64,000 nt of DNA, taken from Bradyrhizobium sp. AZCC 1610 (GTDB taxonomy: Bacteria > Pseudomonadota > Alphaproteobacteria > Rhizobiales > Xanthobacteraceae). This document shows, piece after piece, positions 15,946 to 25,054 of this stretch (position 1 is the first letter of the stretch; each line of letters begins with the position of its first letter). The stretch spans positions 5,303,001 to 5,367,000 of the forward strand of contig NZ_JAZHRR010000001.1 of assembly GCF_036924515.1 (NCBI RefSeq), read 5' to 3'. Under the pieces are notes generated by a model that ran no database searches, was not told where the DNA came from, and worked only from the letters and a program-made list of their open reading frames with translations. Position numbers and translations under genes: made by a program.

Positions 15946-17235
15946 CTACGACTTCCCCGCCACCTTCTGCTTGCCGTAGCTGATGCGGTAGACGGCGCCG
16001 TTCCAGTCGTCGGAGACCAGCAGCGAACCGTCCTTCATCTGCAGCACGTCGACCGGCCGGCCGATATACTTGTTGTCTTCCAGGAAGCCGGTGAGGAACG
16101 GCTCCAGCGACTTCATGGTGCCGTCCTTGTTCAGCTTGGCGATGACAACGTCGCCGCCCACTTTCTTGGTCCTGTTCCAGGAGCCGTGCCGGGCGATGAT
16201 GGCTACGTTCTTATAGGCCTTCGGGAACATATTGCCGGTGTAGAACCGCATGCCGAGCGCTGCGGAATGCGGGCCCATCAGACCGACGGGCGCGGTGTAT
16301 TCGCTGCAGGATTTACCCCAGCCGAATTCGGGGTCGACGATGTTGCCCTGCAGGCAGAACGGCGCGCCGAAATGTTCGCCGACCTTGGTGATACGGTTCA
16401 GTTCGTCCTCGGGCACGTCTTCCGACATCCAGTCGCGCCCGTTGTCGGTGAAGTAGAGCTGCTTGGTCTCCGGATGCCAGTCGAATCCGACGGTCTGGCG
16501 AACGCCCCTGGCGATCACTTCCGCGCCTGAGCCGTCGAGATTCATCCGGCGGATCTGACCATGATCGTCGCTATGCAGCAGGTTGTTGCCGGGCTGGCCA
16601 ACCGGGACGTAGAGCTTGTTGTCGGGACCGATGCCGATGAACTTCCAGCCATGGGCTTCGTCCTTTGGCAACGTATCGTAGATCATGGTCGGCTTCGGAG
16701 GATTGTCCAGAACGTCCTCGACCTTGTCGATCTTGGAGACCCTCGACAGTTCGGCGATGTAGAGCGTGCCGTTCTTGAAGGCGAGACCATTCGGCCGATA
16801 GAGGCCGGAGGCCAGCACCTTGACCTCGCGCTTGCCGTCCTTGTTGACGATGGCATAGACCTTGTCGACCAGGCGGCTGCCGACAAACACCGTGCCCTTG
16901 TCGCCGAGCGCGAGCGAGCGGGCATTCGCCATGCCCGCGGCATAGACCTCGATGTTGAAGCCGGTCGGCACTTTCAGCTTCGCCGTCGGCAGCTTGTCCG
17001 GCGCCGCGGGGATCGGCGGCGGCGCATTCGGCGCGAGCTTGGCGGCGGCTTCGTTGCCGGCGGGACGTCCGATCAACGGTGATCCCGGCGGAAGCGCGGG
17101 CGCGGCCGCAGGTGGTGCGCCGGCAGCGGGCGGTTCGGCAGGCTGTTGGGCCGCGGCGGTTAGCGTGAAGGCACTGAGGAAGGCGCTGGCCAGCAACAGG
17201 CTGCGCGGCGTCGACGAATGACTTATCATGGGCAT
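15946..17235 (-). CDS. PQQ-dependent sugar dehydrogenase (glucose/sorbosone dehydrogenase family)
   Basis: 429 residues. A signal peptide (residues ~1-29) is followed by a long Pro/Ala linker (~30-80) and a six-bladed beta-propeller of the soluble PQQ glucose/sorbosone dehydrogenase type: GFNIEVYAAGMANARSLALG, NGLAFKNGTLYIAE, GFDWHPETKQLYFTDNGRDW, and PHSAALGMRFYTG. Periplasmic oxidation of an aldose or related sugar is expected. It lies about 740 bp from pqqA on the other strand, so cofactor synthesis and a likely user sit together. PQQ use is inferred from family and neighbourhood, not from a proven binding residue. Confidence 0.75.
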   Translation of the reverse strand: MPMISHSSTPRSLLLASAFLSAFTLTAAAQQPAEPPAAGAPPAAAPALPPGSPLIGRPAGNEAAAKLAPNAPPPIPAAPDKLPTAKLKVPTGFNIEVYAAGMANARSLALGDKGTVFVGSRLVDKVYAIVNKDGKREVKVLASGLYRPNGLAFKNGTLYIAELSRVSKIDKVEDVLDNPPKPTMIYDTLPKDEAHGWKFIGIGPDNKLYVPVGQPGNNLLHSDDHGQIRRMNLDGSGAEVIARGVRQTVGFDWHPETKQLYFTDNGRDWMSEDVPEDELNRITKVGEHFGAPFCLQGNIVDPEFGWGKSCSEYTAPVGLMGPHSAALGMRFYTGNMFPKAYKNVAIIARHGSWNRTKKVGGDVVIAKLNKDGTMKSLEPFLTGFLEDNKYIGRPVDVLQMKDGSLLVSDDWNGAVYRISYGKQKVAGKS

Positions 17236-17408
17236 TTCTCCCTGGCGGAAGCCTTTTCTCTACACGTGGCACGCGAGGGTGCCGCCGCCGGTGGCTTTCC
17301 GAACGGCAATCTCCGATATTTTTCCGTCGAAGCGCAACCTGAAACATGCTTCCACGGAAACCGGGCTGGCCGAATGAGCGGCCCGATGCCGACCGGCTTC
17401 AGCGCACG

Positions 17409-17666
17409 TCAGTGCTTCGTAACCGAGGCGCCGGGGGCATCGAGGATCGCTTCGGCGAACGGAAACTCCAGCACGACCTCGCCGTCGTCGTCGGTCACCT
17501 CGATGATCGCGCTCAACAACGCGCCATCGGCGCCGTCGGTCTTGAGCAGCTCCCGGATCATCGCGCGCGCCATTTCCCAGGCGCGATCGGGATCGACAAG
17601 CACTTCGCCGTCGGGATCGGAAATCAGCTCATCGCCGATACGGGTGTTGAAATAATATCGCGGCAT
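17409..17666 (-). CDS. DUF6894-type small protein
   Basis: 85 residues beginning MPRYYFNTRIGDELISDPDG, the typical opening of the small DUF6894 proteins abundant in Bradyrhizobium, followed by an amphipathic helix (RAWEMARAMIRELLK) and a beta strand/turn segment (IIEVTDDDGEVVLEFPFAEA). Cytoplasmic and acidic; no function is known. It lies between the sugar dehydrogenase and pqqA, transcribed away from pqqA. The start was set at the conserved MPRYYF; an in-frame codon 36 bases upstream would add an unlikely extension. Confidence 0.7.
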   Translation of the reverse strand: MPRYYFNTRIGDELISDPDGEVLVDPDRAWEMARAMIRELLKTDGADGALLSAIIEVTDDDGEVVLEFPFAEAILDAPGASVTKH

Positions 17667-17975
17667 CGGCGGAAACCTGGCTCCGGTTTGCGGCCCCGCC
17701 ACCGGAGGCCGTCGCTATCTCACAAGTTCTTTATCCGGAGCCGGCAGCGCTCCGTCACACCCAGAATTGCCACTCGCGACGGTGCGAACAACCACGAAAC
17801 GCTTGATCCCACGTTGTTTTGAGCGAGCCCCTCCGCACAACTCCGTGAAATCCCTTTGCAATGCAACATAAACAAATGAGGGTTCCACGCAAAAGATTTA
17901 ACTGGCGAACTTTCTGATCCGCAGTACCTTAACCTGGAAGGGCGGAGTTCGCCCGGCATCAAAAGGGAGAGGCAA

Positions 17976-18056
17976 ATGGCCTGGAAAGCGCCGAAAATCG
18001 TCGAAGTATCGGTCGGCATGGAAATCAACATGTATATGTGCGCCACCCGCAAGTAA
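17976..18056 (+). CDS. pqqA: PQQ precursor peptide PqqA
   Basis: A 26-codon gene reading MAWKAPKIVEVSVGMEINMY and ending MCATRK. The Glu16-x3-Tyr20 pair, which PqqE joins by a carbon-carbon bond to build pyrroloquinoline quinone, is intact, as are the family's N-terminal MxWxxP and C-terminal basic residues. A strong ribosome-binding site (GGGAGAGG) lies just upstream. A 148 bp gap separates it from pqqB, longer than any other gap in the operon, as is common where the precursor is needed in excess. It is easily missed by gene finders because of its size. Confidence 0.95.
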   Translation: MAWKAPKIVEVSVGMEINMYMCATRK

Positions 18057-18204
18057 GCGGCAGCGCATTTCGTAACTCACGCAGGTGGAGCCCCGGGCCT
18101 GACACGTTCCCGAGAGCGGAGCTGTGTCCAAGGCGGGCATCCACCTCGTGGCGTTTGTAGCCAAGCTCGTATCTTCAAGTTTTGCGATCTCCAGGAGACG
18201 GATC

Positions 18205-19134
18205 ATGCTTCGCGTCGTCGTCCTGGGCGCCGCGGCAGGTGGCGGCATTCCGCAGTGGAATTGCGGATGTCCGGTATGCCGGAAAGCACGAAGCGAAAAT
18301 CCCAAACTGCAAAGCACCCAGGCCTCGATCGCGGTCAGCGCCGACAGCAAGCACTGGTATCTCATCAATGCTTCGCCCGACCTGCGTCAGCAGGTGATTG
18401 CGACGCCGCAACTTCACCCCAAAGCCGGACAGGTCAGGCACAGCCCGATCGCCGGCGTCATCCTGACCAATGGCGAGATCGATGCGGTCGCAGGGCTGTT
18501 GTCGATGCGCGAGGGTTCGCCCTTTACGCTGTACGCGCATGAGCGGGTCCTTGCGATTTTGCAATCCAACAGCATCTTTAACGTGCTGGGCGAAAACAAC
18601 GTGAAGCGGCGGCCGATCGAGGTCGACAGGGCATTCGAGCCGGCCCTGCCCGACGGTTCCCCATCCGGCATGGAAATCCTCCCCTTCGCGGTTCCCGGCA
18701 AGGGCGCGTGGTATCTCGAAGGCAAGGCGCATCCGGCGGGCGGCGACGGCGCGGGCGATACGCTGGGCTTACGGATTCTGGACAAGGGAAGCGGCAAGTA
18801 CTTCTATTTCCTGGCCGCCTGCGCGAGGGTGACCGACGATCTCAAATCGCGCCTGGCGGGCGCCGCGCTGGTCTTCTTCGACGGCACCGTGTGGCGCGAC
18901 GATGAATTGATTGTTCAGGGCCTCGGTACCAAGACGGGACAAGGGATGGGCCATATTTCGATGTCGGGCGAACATGGAGCGATCGAGAGCCTTGCCGGCC
19001 TCGACATCGGCCGCAAGGTGTTCCTGCATATCAACAACTCCAACCCCGCTCTGCTCTCCGGCTCGGACGAGCGAAAGGCAGTGGAACAGGCGGGCTGGCA
19101 GATTCCCGCCGACGGAACGGAGATCACGCTGTGA
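18205..19134 (+). CDS. pqqB: PQQ biosynthesis protein PqqB
   Basis: 309 residues with the metallo-beta-lactamase-like fold of PqqB. It opens with VVVLGAAAGGGIPQWNC followed by the Cys20-Gly-Cys22-x2-Cys25 cluster, and later reads SPIAGVILTNGEIDAVAGLL and FFDGTVWRDDEL. PqqB is thought to hydroxylate the tyrosine of the crosslinked precursor, although some work proposed a transport role. ATG at 18205 with AGGAG eight bases upstream is chosen over an in-frame codon at 18124. The stop overlaps the pqqC start. Confidence 0.93.
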   Translation: MLRVVVLGAAAGGGIPQWNCGCPVCRKARSENPKLQSTQASIAVSADSKHWYLINASPDLRQQVIATPQLHPKAGQVRHSPIAGVILTNGEIDAVAGLLSMREGSPFTLYAHERVLAILQSNSIFNVLGENNVKRRPIEVDRAFEPALPDGSPSGMEILPFAVPGKGAWYLEGKAHPAGGDGAGDTLGLRILDKGSGKYFYFLAACARVTDDLKSRLAGAALVFFDGTVWRDDELIVQGLGTKTGQGMGHISMSGEHGAIESLAGLDIGRKVFLHINNSNPALLSGSDERKAVEQAGWQIPADGTEITL

Positions 19135-19910
19135 ATGTGGTGCCTACCAGCGGAATGACCGCGTACTCGATCGGCAAGGGCATCACGCTCAGCAATGCCG
19201 ATGAGCTCGAAGCGATGCTCCGCCACATCGGCGCGACGCGGTATCACAATCTGCATCCGTTCCACCGGCTGCTGCACGGCGGCAAGCTCAACAAGGGACA
19301 GGTGCAGGCCTGGGCGCTGAACCGCTATTTCTACCAGAGCACGATCCCGCTGAAGGACGCGATGGTGATCTCGCGGTTCCGCGACCGCGCCACAAGGATC
19401 GAATGGCGGCACCGGATCGAGGATCACGATGGTGATATCGGCAGCGAAGGCGGTATCGAGCGCTGGCTGAAGCTGACCGAGGGCCTTGGGCTCGACAGCG
19501 CTTATGTAGAATCGACCGAAGGCATCCTGCCCGCGACACGGTTTGCGGTGGAAGCCTACGTGCATTTCTGCCGCGACAGAACGCCGTTGGAAGCCATCGC
19601 CTCCTCGCTAACGGAACTGTTCGCGCCGAATCTGCATGAGGAGCGCATCTCGGGGATGCTGCGGCACTATGATTTCGTTAATCCCGATATCATGAGCTAT
19701 TTCAGCCGCCGCCTGACGCAGGCGCCGCGCGACGCGGGCTTCGCGCTGCAATACGTCAAGGCCAATGCAAGGACGCCGGCGGAGCGCGAGGCGGTCTGCA
19801 ACGCGCTGATCTTCAAGACCAATGTGCTATGGGTTCAGCTCGACGCGCTGTATCATGCCTATGTCGAGGGCCACATTCCGCCCGGCGCGTTCGTGCCCAA
19901 GGGAGACTAG
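19131..19910 (+). CDS. pqqC: Pyrroloquinoline-quinone synthase PqqC
   Basis: 259 residues. PqqC is the cofactorless oxidase that performs the last ring closure and eight-electron oxidation to PQQ. Family motifs: RYHNLHPFHRLLHGGKLNKGQVQAWALNR region, STIPLKDAMVISR, EWRHRIEDHDG, ELFAPNLHEERISGML and KTNVLWVQLDALYHAY, covering the active-site His, Arg and Tyr positions of the seven-helix bundle. The start is GTG at 19131, overlapping the pqqB stop, with GGAG about 8 nt upstream; an internal ATG at 19155 is an alternative. Confidence 0.94.
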   Translation: MNVVPTSGMTAYSIGKGITLSNADELEAMLRHIGATRYHNLHPFHRLLHGGKLNKGQVQAWALNRYFYQSTIPLKDAMVISRFRDRATRIEWRHRIEDHDGDIGSEGGIERWLKLTEGLGLDSAYVESTEGILPATRFAVEAYVHFCRDRTPLEAIASSLTELFAPNLHEERISGMLRHYDFVNPDIMSYFSRRLTQAPRDAGFALQYVKANARTPAEREAVCNALIFKTNVLWVQLDALYHAYVEGHIPPGAFVPKGD

Positions 19911-19916
19911 CGATCG

Positions 19917-20228
19917 ATGGCTTTGAGCCGCAACATCAGTGTCAGCGAGGCGAGCCGGCCGAAATTGCCGCGGCATGCCCGGCTGAAATTCGATGAGACG
20001 CGGCAGGTCTGGGTGATCCTGGCGCCGGAGCGCGTGCTGGCGCCGGACGAGATCGCGGTCGAGGTGCTGCAGCTTTGCGACGGCGTGCGCAGCGTTGCTG
20101 ACATGATCGACCAGCTTACCGTCAAGTACACAGCCCCCCGCGAGGCGATTGCCACCGACGTTATTGCGATGCTGCAGGACCTCGCCGACAAGGGTTTTCT
20201 GACCGAAGCGCGTGAGAAGACGTCATGA
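19917..20228 (+). CDS. pqqD: PqqA-binding chaperone PqqD
   Basis: 103 residues of the PqqD family (winged-helix-like RiPP recognition element): RHARLKFDETRQVWVILAPERV, then EIAVEVLQLCDGVRSVADMID and LQDLADKGFL. It binds the PqqA leader and presents it to the radical SAM enzyme PqqE. It follows pqqC by 6 bp and overlaps the pqqE start by 4 bp, indicating coupled translation. It is a separate protein here, not fused to PqqC or PqqE as in some bacteria. Confidence 0.92.
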   Translation: MALSRNISVSEASRPKLPRHARLKFDETRQVWVILAPERVLAPDEIAVEVLQLCDGVRSVADMIDQLTVKYTAPREAIATDVIAMLQDLADKGFLTEAREKTS

Positions 20229-21433
20229 ACGACATTCTCGCCGATGGCAAAACAGCCGGCACCGCGTCCAGCGACGGGCTCGCGGTTCTGGAATCGCAAC
20301 GTTCGACCGCGGAAACGTTCGGCATTCCGCTCGCCGTGCTCGCCGAGTTGACGCATCGCTGCCCGCTGCAATGCCCCTACTGCTCGAACCCGATCGAACT
20401 CGACCGTGGCGGCAGCGAACTGACGACCGAAGAATGGAAGAAGGTCTTAAGCGAACTCGCCGAAATCGGCGTGCTGCAAATCCATTTCTCGGGCGGCGAA
20501 CCGACCGCGCGCAAGGACCTGGTGGAGCTGGTGCAGCATGCGACCGACGTCGGGCTGTACAGCAATCTCATTACGTCAGCGGTGCTGCTGACAAAGGAAA
20601 AACTTTCCGCACTGGCCGATGCAGGGCTCTGCCATGTGCAGATCAGTTTCCAGGGCAACGAGCCCATGGTGGCCGATCGCGTCGCCGGGCTGAAAAACGC
20701 GCATGAGAAAAAGATCGAAGCCGCGAAGTGGACGCGCGAGCTCGACCTGCCGCTCACTGTGAACGCGGTCATGCACCGCCAGAACCTGCATCAGCTCCAG
20801 GATATTATCCAGATGGCGGTCGATCTCGACGCCGACCGGCTCGAGGTCGCCAACGTCCAGTATTACGGCTGGGCCTTGAAGAACCGCGCCGCCTTGATGC
20901 CGACGCTCGAGCAGATCGAGGAAACCAGCCGGATCGTCGAGGAAGCCGCCGTGCGGCTGAAGGGCATTCTCGCCATCGACTATGTCGTGCCGGACTATTA
21001 CGCGCTGCGGCCGAAGAAATGCATGGGCGGCTGGGGCCGACAGTTCTTCAACATCTCGCCTGCGGGCAAGGTCCTGCCCTGCCATGCGGCGGAAAGCATC
21101 ACCGGGCTCGAATTCGAATCCGTGCGCTCCAATCATTCGATCGCCTGGATCTGGCAGAATTCCGAGGCCTTCAACCGCTATCGCGGCACCGGCTGGATGC
21201 CCGAGCCGTGCAAGAGCTGCGAATTCCGCGAGGTCGATTTCGGCGGCTGCCGCTGCCAGGCCTTTGCGCTGACGGGAGACGCCGGCAATACCGACCCGGC
21301 CTGCACGCTGTCGCCGATGCACGAGAAGATCTTCAAGGACGCCGAACGCGAGGCGGCCGCGCACCAGGACCGCTTCCTCTATCGCAATTTCGCCGGCGGC
21401 ACGCTGGAAACGGAAGGCGAGCATGGCGCCTGA
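20225..21433 (+). CDS. pqqE: PqqA peptide cyclase (radical SAM) PqqE
   Basis: 402 residues. The radical SAM cluster motif C46-x3-C50-x2-C53 lies in HRCPLQCPYCSN, the SAM-binding GGE in HFSGGEPTARKDL, and a C-terminal SPASM domain carries auxiliary Fe-S cysteines (KKCMGGWGRQ, LPCHAAE, CKSCEFREVDFGGCRCQAF and DPAC). It forms the Glu-Tyr C-C bond in PqqA. Its stop lies 11 bp inside the next gene, an S33 peptidase, which suggests that the peptidase is made as part of the pqq operon. Confidence 0.95.
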   Translation: MNDILADGKTAGTASSDGLAVLESQRSTAETFGIPLAVLAELTHRCPLQCPYCSNPIELDRGGSELTTEEWKKVLSELAEIGVLQIHFSGGEPTARKDLVELVQHATDVGLYSNLITSAVLLTKEKLSALADAGLCHVQISFQGNEPMVADRVAGLKNAHEKKIEAAKWTRELDLPLTVNAVMHRQNLHQLQDIIQMAVDLDADRLEVANVQYYGWALKNRAALMPTLEQIEETSRIVEEAAVRLKGILAIDYVVPDYYALRPKKCMGGWGRQFFNISPAGKVLPCHAAESITGLEFESVRSNHSIAWIWQNSEAFNRYRGTGWMPEPCKSCEFREVDFGGCRCQAFALTGDAGNTDPACTLSPMHEKIFKDAEREAAAHQDRFLYRNFAGGTLETEGEHGA

Positions 21434-22409
21434 CGCCGACGCCGGCAAATCCATCAAACCCGCCGATCCGTTTGCGCCGCTGACGTCGGAGCAGCTCGCG
21501 GTCGGCGACGGTCACGATATCTATGTCGAAAGCGTCGGCCGCGTCGGCGGCATTGCCGCGGTCTATCTGCATGGCGGGCCCGGCAGCGGCTGCCAGCCGG
21601 ACCATCGCCGGCTGTTCGATCCCGAGCGCTTCCACGCCGTGCTGTTCGACCAGCGCGGCGCCGGCCGCAGCCGCCCCAAGGGCCGCCGCGAAGCCAACAC
21701 GCTGCCGCACCTGATCGCGGACATGGAGGCGATCCGCGAAAAGTTCGGCTTCGAACGCTGGATGATCGTCGGCGGCTCCTGGGGCGCGACGCTGGCGCTG
21801 GCGTATGCGCAGACCCATCCCGACCGCGTCACCGGCATCGTGCTGCGCGCGACATTCCTCGGCACGATCGGGGAAATCGAAACCGGATTTCTCAACACGC
21901 TGCCGCGTTTCTATCCGGACCTTTACGTCGACTTCCTGAGCGTGTTGCCGGAAGACGAACGCGCGCAACCGCTGCAGGCGTATTTTCGCCGCATCCTCGA
22001 CCCCAATCCTGACGTGAATATTCCCGCAGCGCGGGCATGGGGCGAAACCGAACGCATTCTTTCCGAACACGCGCCGAACCGCACACGCCTCGATCTGGCG
22101 GCGCTTGGTTCATCGCGAGGCCTGCCGACCACGCCATTCATGGAAGCGCATTATTTCGCCAATGACTGCTTCATGCCGCCCAACCAGTTGCTACATGAGG
22201 CGAGCAAGCTCGCCGGCATCCCCGGCATCATCGTGCAGGGCCGCTACGACCTGCTGTGTCCACCCGCAACCTCGCACGCGCTCGCAGCCGTATGGCGCGA
22301 GGCCGAGATCCGTTTCGTCGAGGGCGCCGGCCACACGCTGTACGATCCCGGCGTCCGCGACGCCGTGATGAAGGCGATCGCGGACATGGCTTCCAGAACT
22401 GGCAAATAG
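21423..22409 (+). CDS. Prolyl aminopeptidase-like S33 alpha/beta hydrolase
   Basis: 328 residues. The oxyanion-hole motif HGGPGSG (50-56), nucleophile elbow GGSWG (Ser119), acid in RYDLLCPP and His in EGAGHTLYD give a complete catalytic triad in family S33. The FDQRGAGRS segment is typical of proline iminopeptidases, which remove N-terminal proline. The gene overlaps pqqE by 11 bp. The PqqF/PqqG proteases that normally release the crosslinked dipeptide from PqqA are not in this window, so a role in PqqA maturation is conceivable but unproven; it may also be a general peptidase. Confidence 0.85.
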   Translation: MAPDADAGKSIKPADPFAPLTSEQLAVGDGHDIYVESVGRVGGIAAVYLHGGPGSGCQPDHRRLFDPERFHAVLFDQRGAGRSRPKGRREANTLPHLIADMEAIREKFGFERWMIVGGSWGATLALAYAQTHPDRVTGIVLRATFLGTIGEIETGFLNTLPRFYPDLYVDFLSVLPEDERAQPLQAYFRRILDPNPDVNIPAARAWGETERILSEHAPNRTRLDLAALGSSRGLPTTPFMEAHYFANDCFMPPNQLLHEASKLAGIPGIIVQGRYDLLCPPATSHALAAVWREAEIRFVEGAGHTLYDPGVRDAVMKAIADMASRTGK

Positions 22410-22420
22410 GAATCAAGAAA

Positions 22421-23086
22421 ATGCCTATGGCGGGTAAAGGCATGCTGCTGACGTCGATGAACATCGACGCTGCGCACGAGGCCGAGTTCAATCGCTGGTA
22501 CGACCGCGAACATCTCGAAGAGCGGGTGGCCATCGACGGCTTCCTCGAGGCCCGCCGCTACGTCGCGCACGACGGCAACCCGAAATATCTCAGCCTCTAC
22601 TCCACCGAGACCTTCGAGGTGCTGGACAGCCCGGCCTATCGCACCGCGCTGGCGAACCAGACGGAGTGGTCAAAGGCCAACATCGCCCGCTTCAAGAATA
22701 TGATCCGGGCGGTCGCGCGCATCACGATCAGCCAAGGCGCCGGCCGCGGCGCAGCGCTCGGCATTGTCAGGCTGCGCCCCCCGGCCAGCGGCGAGGACAA
22801 ATTGCGTGCCGCAATGAGCGAGCAACTCGATCCCACACAGCTCGACGGGATCATCTCCATGCACCTGATCGAGAGCGACCCGGCGCTGTCGAAGCCGATC
22901 ACTGATGATCCCTCTGCACCCAATCCGGGCGCCGGCGACTGGTTCGTGCTGATCGATGCAACCGATGTTGGCGCGGTGCCCGCAGCCATGCTGCGCTTCA
23001 GCGGCAATATCGCATTGAAGCCGCTGACGATCTCAAGCGGAATCTACCGGCTGCTGTGGGATCTGGCGAAGAGCGATATCGGCTAG
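22421..23086 (+). CDS. DUF4286/EthD-like dimeric alpha-beta barrel protein
   Basis: 221 residues. The N-terminal half reads MLLTSMNIDAAHEAEFNRWYDREHLEERVAIDGFLEARRYV, the signature of DUF4286 (ferredoxin-like, EthD-related) proteins, and a second half starting near residue 105 (GIVRLRPPASGEDKLRAAM) may be a degenerate repeat of the same fold. No catalytic role is known. It begins 11 bp after the S33 peptidase gene with AGGAA upstream, so it is probably the last gene of the pqq transcript. Start at ATG 22421; earlier in-frame codons lie inside the peptidase gene. Confidence 0.7.
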   Translation: MPMAGKGMLLTSMNIDAAHEAEFNRWYDREHLEERVAIDGFLEARRYVAHDGNPKYLSLYSTETFEVLDSPAYRTALANQTEWSKANIARFKNMIRAVARITISQGAGRGAALGIVRLRPPASGEDKLRAAMSEQLDPTQLDGIISMHLIESDPALSKPITDDPSAPNPGAGDWFVLIDATDVGAVPAAMLRFSGNIALKPLTISSGIYRLLWDLAKSDIG

Positions 23087-23570
23087 CTTGAGCGGCCATC
23101 CGAACCGGCCGGCGCGGCCCGACAGGAAATCCTGATACTGCGCTGTGCCGGCCAATCGAAATGGCCTGCGTCGAACACGCCGCCGGTAAGAAACCACCAA
23201 TGAAGGTGCTGTTAACGCAAGGTCGTGTAAACCGATGGCCGGGATTTGCCTTCAGGCAAGGATTGCTCGGTTCGGAGCGGGTCCGCACGATGAGTGCTTG
23301 CGCCAGGCGGCTTTGATTCTTCTTCTCACAATGGTCGAAGGCCTTGATAAGGCGGATGAGGACTTCCGCCGAAGCCTCTAACATCACTTTCGATTACCTT
23401 GCTCATGTTCTCTCTTAGATGTGTGATAGTCGCCTGGAATCGCTCCTTCATCTTCCTGGTGTCGACCGATCCGCTGAGCATGCGAAATGCATCTACTTTT
23501 TTGCTAAACGTTGTCCCAAGCGCTTGGTTGCCGGTTCCCGGTATTTTCAGCCGTCGATGGAGTTGAATGC
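23087..23570. other. 484 bp intergenic region without a supported gene
   Basis: Between the DUF4286 gene and chrA. On the minus strand short open stretches exist (one contains a plausible helical segment EVLIRLIKAFDHCEKKNQSR around 23280-23370) but the rest has random composition and would overlap the DUF4286 gene; it may be a decayed gene. No tRNA, repeat or terminator was recognised. Confidence 0.4.
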
Positions 23571-24767
23571 ATGGCGGAAAAATCTTCGGGCGGTATCGCC
23601 GAGGTTTTCGTCGCCTTCCTCAAGCTAGGCCTTACGTCGTTCGGCGGGCCGATCGCGCATCTCGGTTACTTCAGGGCGGAATTCGTCGAACGGCGGAAAT
23701 GGCTCAGCGAAAGCAGCTATGCTGACGTCGTTGCGCTCTGCCAGTTCTTGCCCGGTCCGGCATCCAGCCAGGTCGGCTTCACCCTCGGCATTTTGCGCGG
23801 CAACGGCCTGCTCGGCGGATTGGCGGCGTGGTTCGCCTTCACCATGCCCTCCGCCCTCATCATGTTCGCCTTTGCGCTCGGTGCAACGATCTTTACCGGC
23901 CCGTTCGCCGAAGGCGTTCTTCATGGCCTGAAGCTAGTCGCGGTCGCCGTGGTCGCGCAGGCGATCTGGGGCATGGCCAACAGCCTGACGCCGGACCGGG
24001 CGCGGGCGGCGATCGCGCTTGCGGCTGTTGCGATCGTGGTTTTCATCGGCGGATCGTTTGGGCAGATCGGCGCCATCGCGCTCGGGGCCGTAGCCGGGCT
24101 CTGGCTGTGCCGCGGAGATGGACCCGCGCCAACCGGCCACCTCGGATTCTCGGTGTCGCACCGCGTTGGCGTCATCGCACTCGTGCTCTTTGCGGTGCTG
24201 TTCGTGGTCACGCCGCTGGTGACGGCAAGGACCGGCTCGCAGGGCCTTGCCCTGTTCGACGCGTTTTATCGCTCAGGCGCGCTGGTGTTCGGCGGCGGCC
24301 ATGTCGTGCTGCCGCTGTTGCAGGCGGAAGTCGTGACGCCGGGCTGGGTCAGCAATGCGGATTTCCTCGCCGGCTACGGCATGGCGCAAGCGGTGCCCGG
24401 ACCGCTCTTCACCTTTGCGGCCTATCTCGGCGCCATTGGACCCGCTCCCAATGGTCTCGCCGGTGCCGCGATTGCACTCATTGCCTTGTCTCTGCCGGGA
24501 CTGCTGCTGGTCTATGGCATGCTGCCGTTCTGGGATGCGTTACGCCTGCGTCCCACCGCGCAGGCCGCCATGCGCGGCACCAATGCCGCCGTCGTGGGCA
24601 TCCTTGGCGCGGCGCTCTACAATCCGGTATGGACCAGCGCCGTGCTCACCCCACGCGATTTCGCCGTGGCGCTCGCCGGCTTCCTGCTGCTGACGGTTTG
24701 GAAACTCGCACCATGGATCGTCGTCGTCCTGTTGGGGACGACCGGCGCCATTCTGCGGTTGATCTGA
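23571..24767 (+). CDS. chrA: Chromate transporter ChrA (two-domain, long form)
   Basis: 398 residues with ten or more hydrophobic helices in two homologous halves. The N-terminal half has FLKLGLTSFGGPIAHLGYF and LCQFLPGPASSQVGF; the C-terminal half has FYRSGALVFGGGHVVLPLL and YGMAQAVPGPLFTFAAYLG. These FGGP/FGGG and PGP motifs define the CHR family. It exports chromate using the proton gradient and confers resistance. No chrB regulator or other metal-resistance gene is adjacent. ATG at 23571 follows GGAG; an in-frame codon at 23511 adds a non-homologous extension. Confidence 0.9.
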   Translation: MAEKSSGGIAEVFVAFLKLGLTSFGGPIAHLGYFRAEFVERRKWLSESSYADVVALCQFLPGPASSQVGFTLGILRGNGLLGGLAAWFAFTMPSALIMFAFALGATIFTGPFAEGVLHGLKLVAVAVVAQAIWGMANSLTPDRARAAIALAAVAIVVFIGGSFGQIGAIALGAVAGLWLCRGDGPAPTGHLGFSVSHRVGVIALVLFAVLFVVTPLVTARTGSQGLALFDAFYRSGALVFGGGHVVLPLLQAEVVTPGWVSNADFLAGYGMAQAVPGPLFTFAAYLGAIGPAPNGLAGAAIALIALSLPGLLLVYGMLPFWDALRLRPTAQAAMRGTNAAVVGILGAALYNPVWTSAVLTPRDFAVALAGFLLLTVWKLAPWIVVVLLGTTGAILRLI

Positions 24768-25054
24768 GCACACGTCCTCGCATCCACGTTTGCTCGACAT
24801 GCGCGAAGGCCATCCGGTCCGAAAGTTAAAGCTGCACTGCAAATGCTGCACTGCCGCATTGACGCTACGACGCCAAGTCCAAGCTCCCATGCAGTTGAAA
24901 GCTGGAGATCGCGCAAAATTGGCTTGTGTGCAGCTTCTGGAATGGCTCTAATAAGATAAGCCTATGATCCAATTCAAAAACCACAAGAACGCTCGTTAAG
25001 CGTTCGCAGGCAAAATAAGGCCGCGTTCCGGTTGCTGGCGCGGACAAGGTAGGA

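Noticed and set aside
22998..23387. 129-codon minus-strand frame between the DUF4286 gene and chrA
   Set aside because: Overlaps the DUF4286 gene by ~90 bp and has low-complexity Arg/Ser composition in its C-terminal half; at most a decayed gene.
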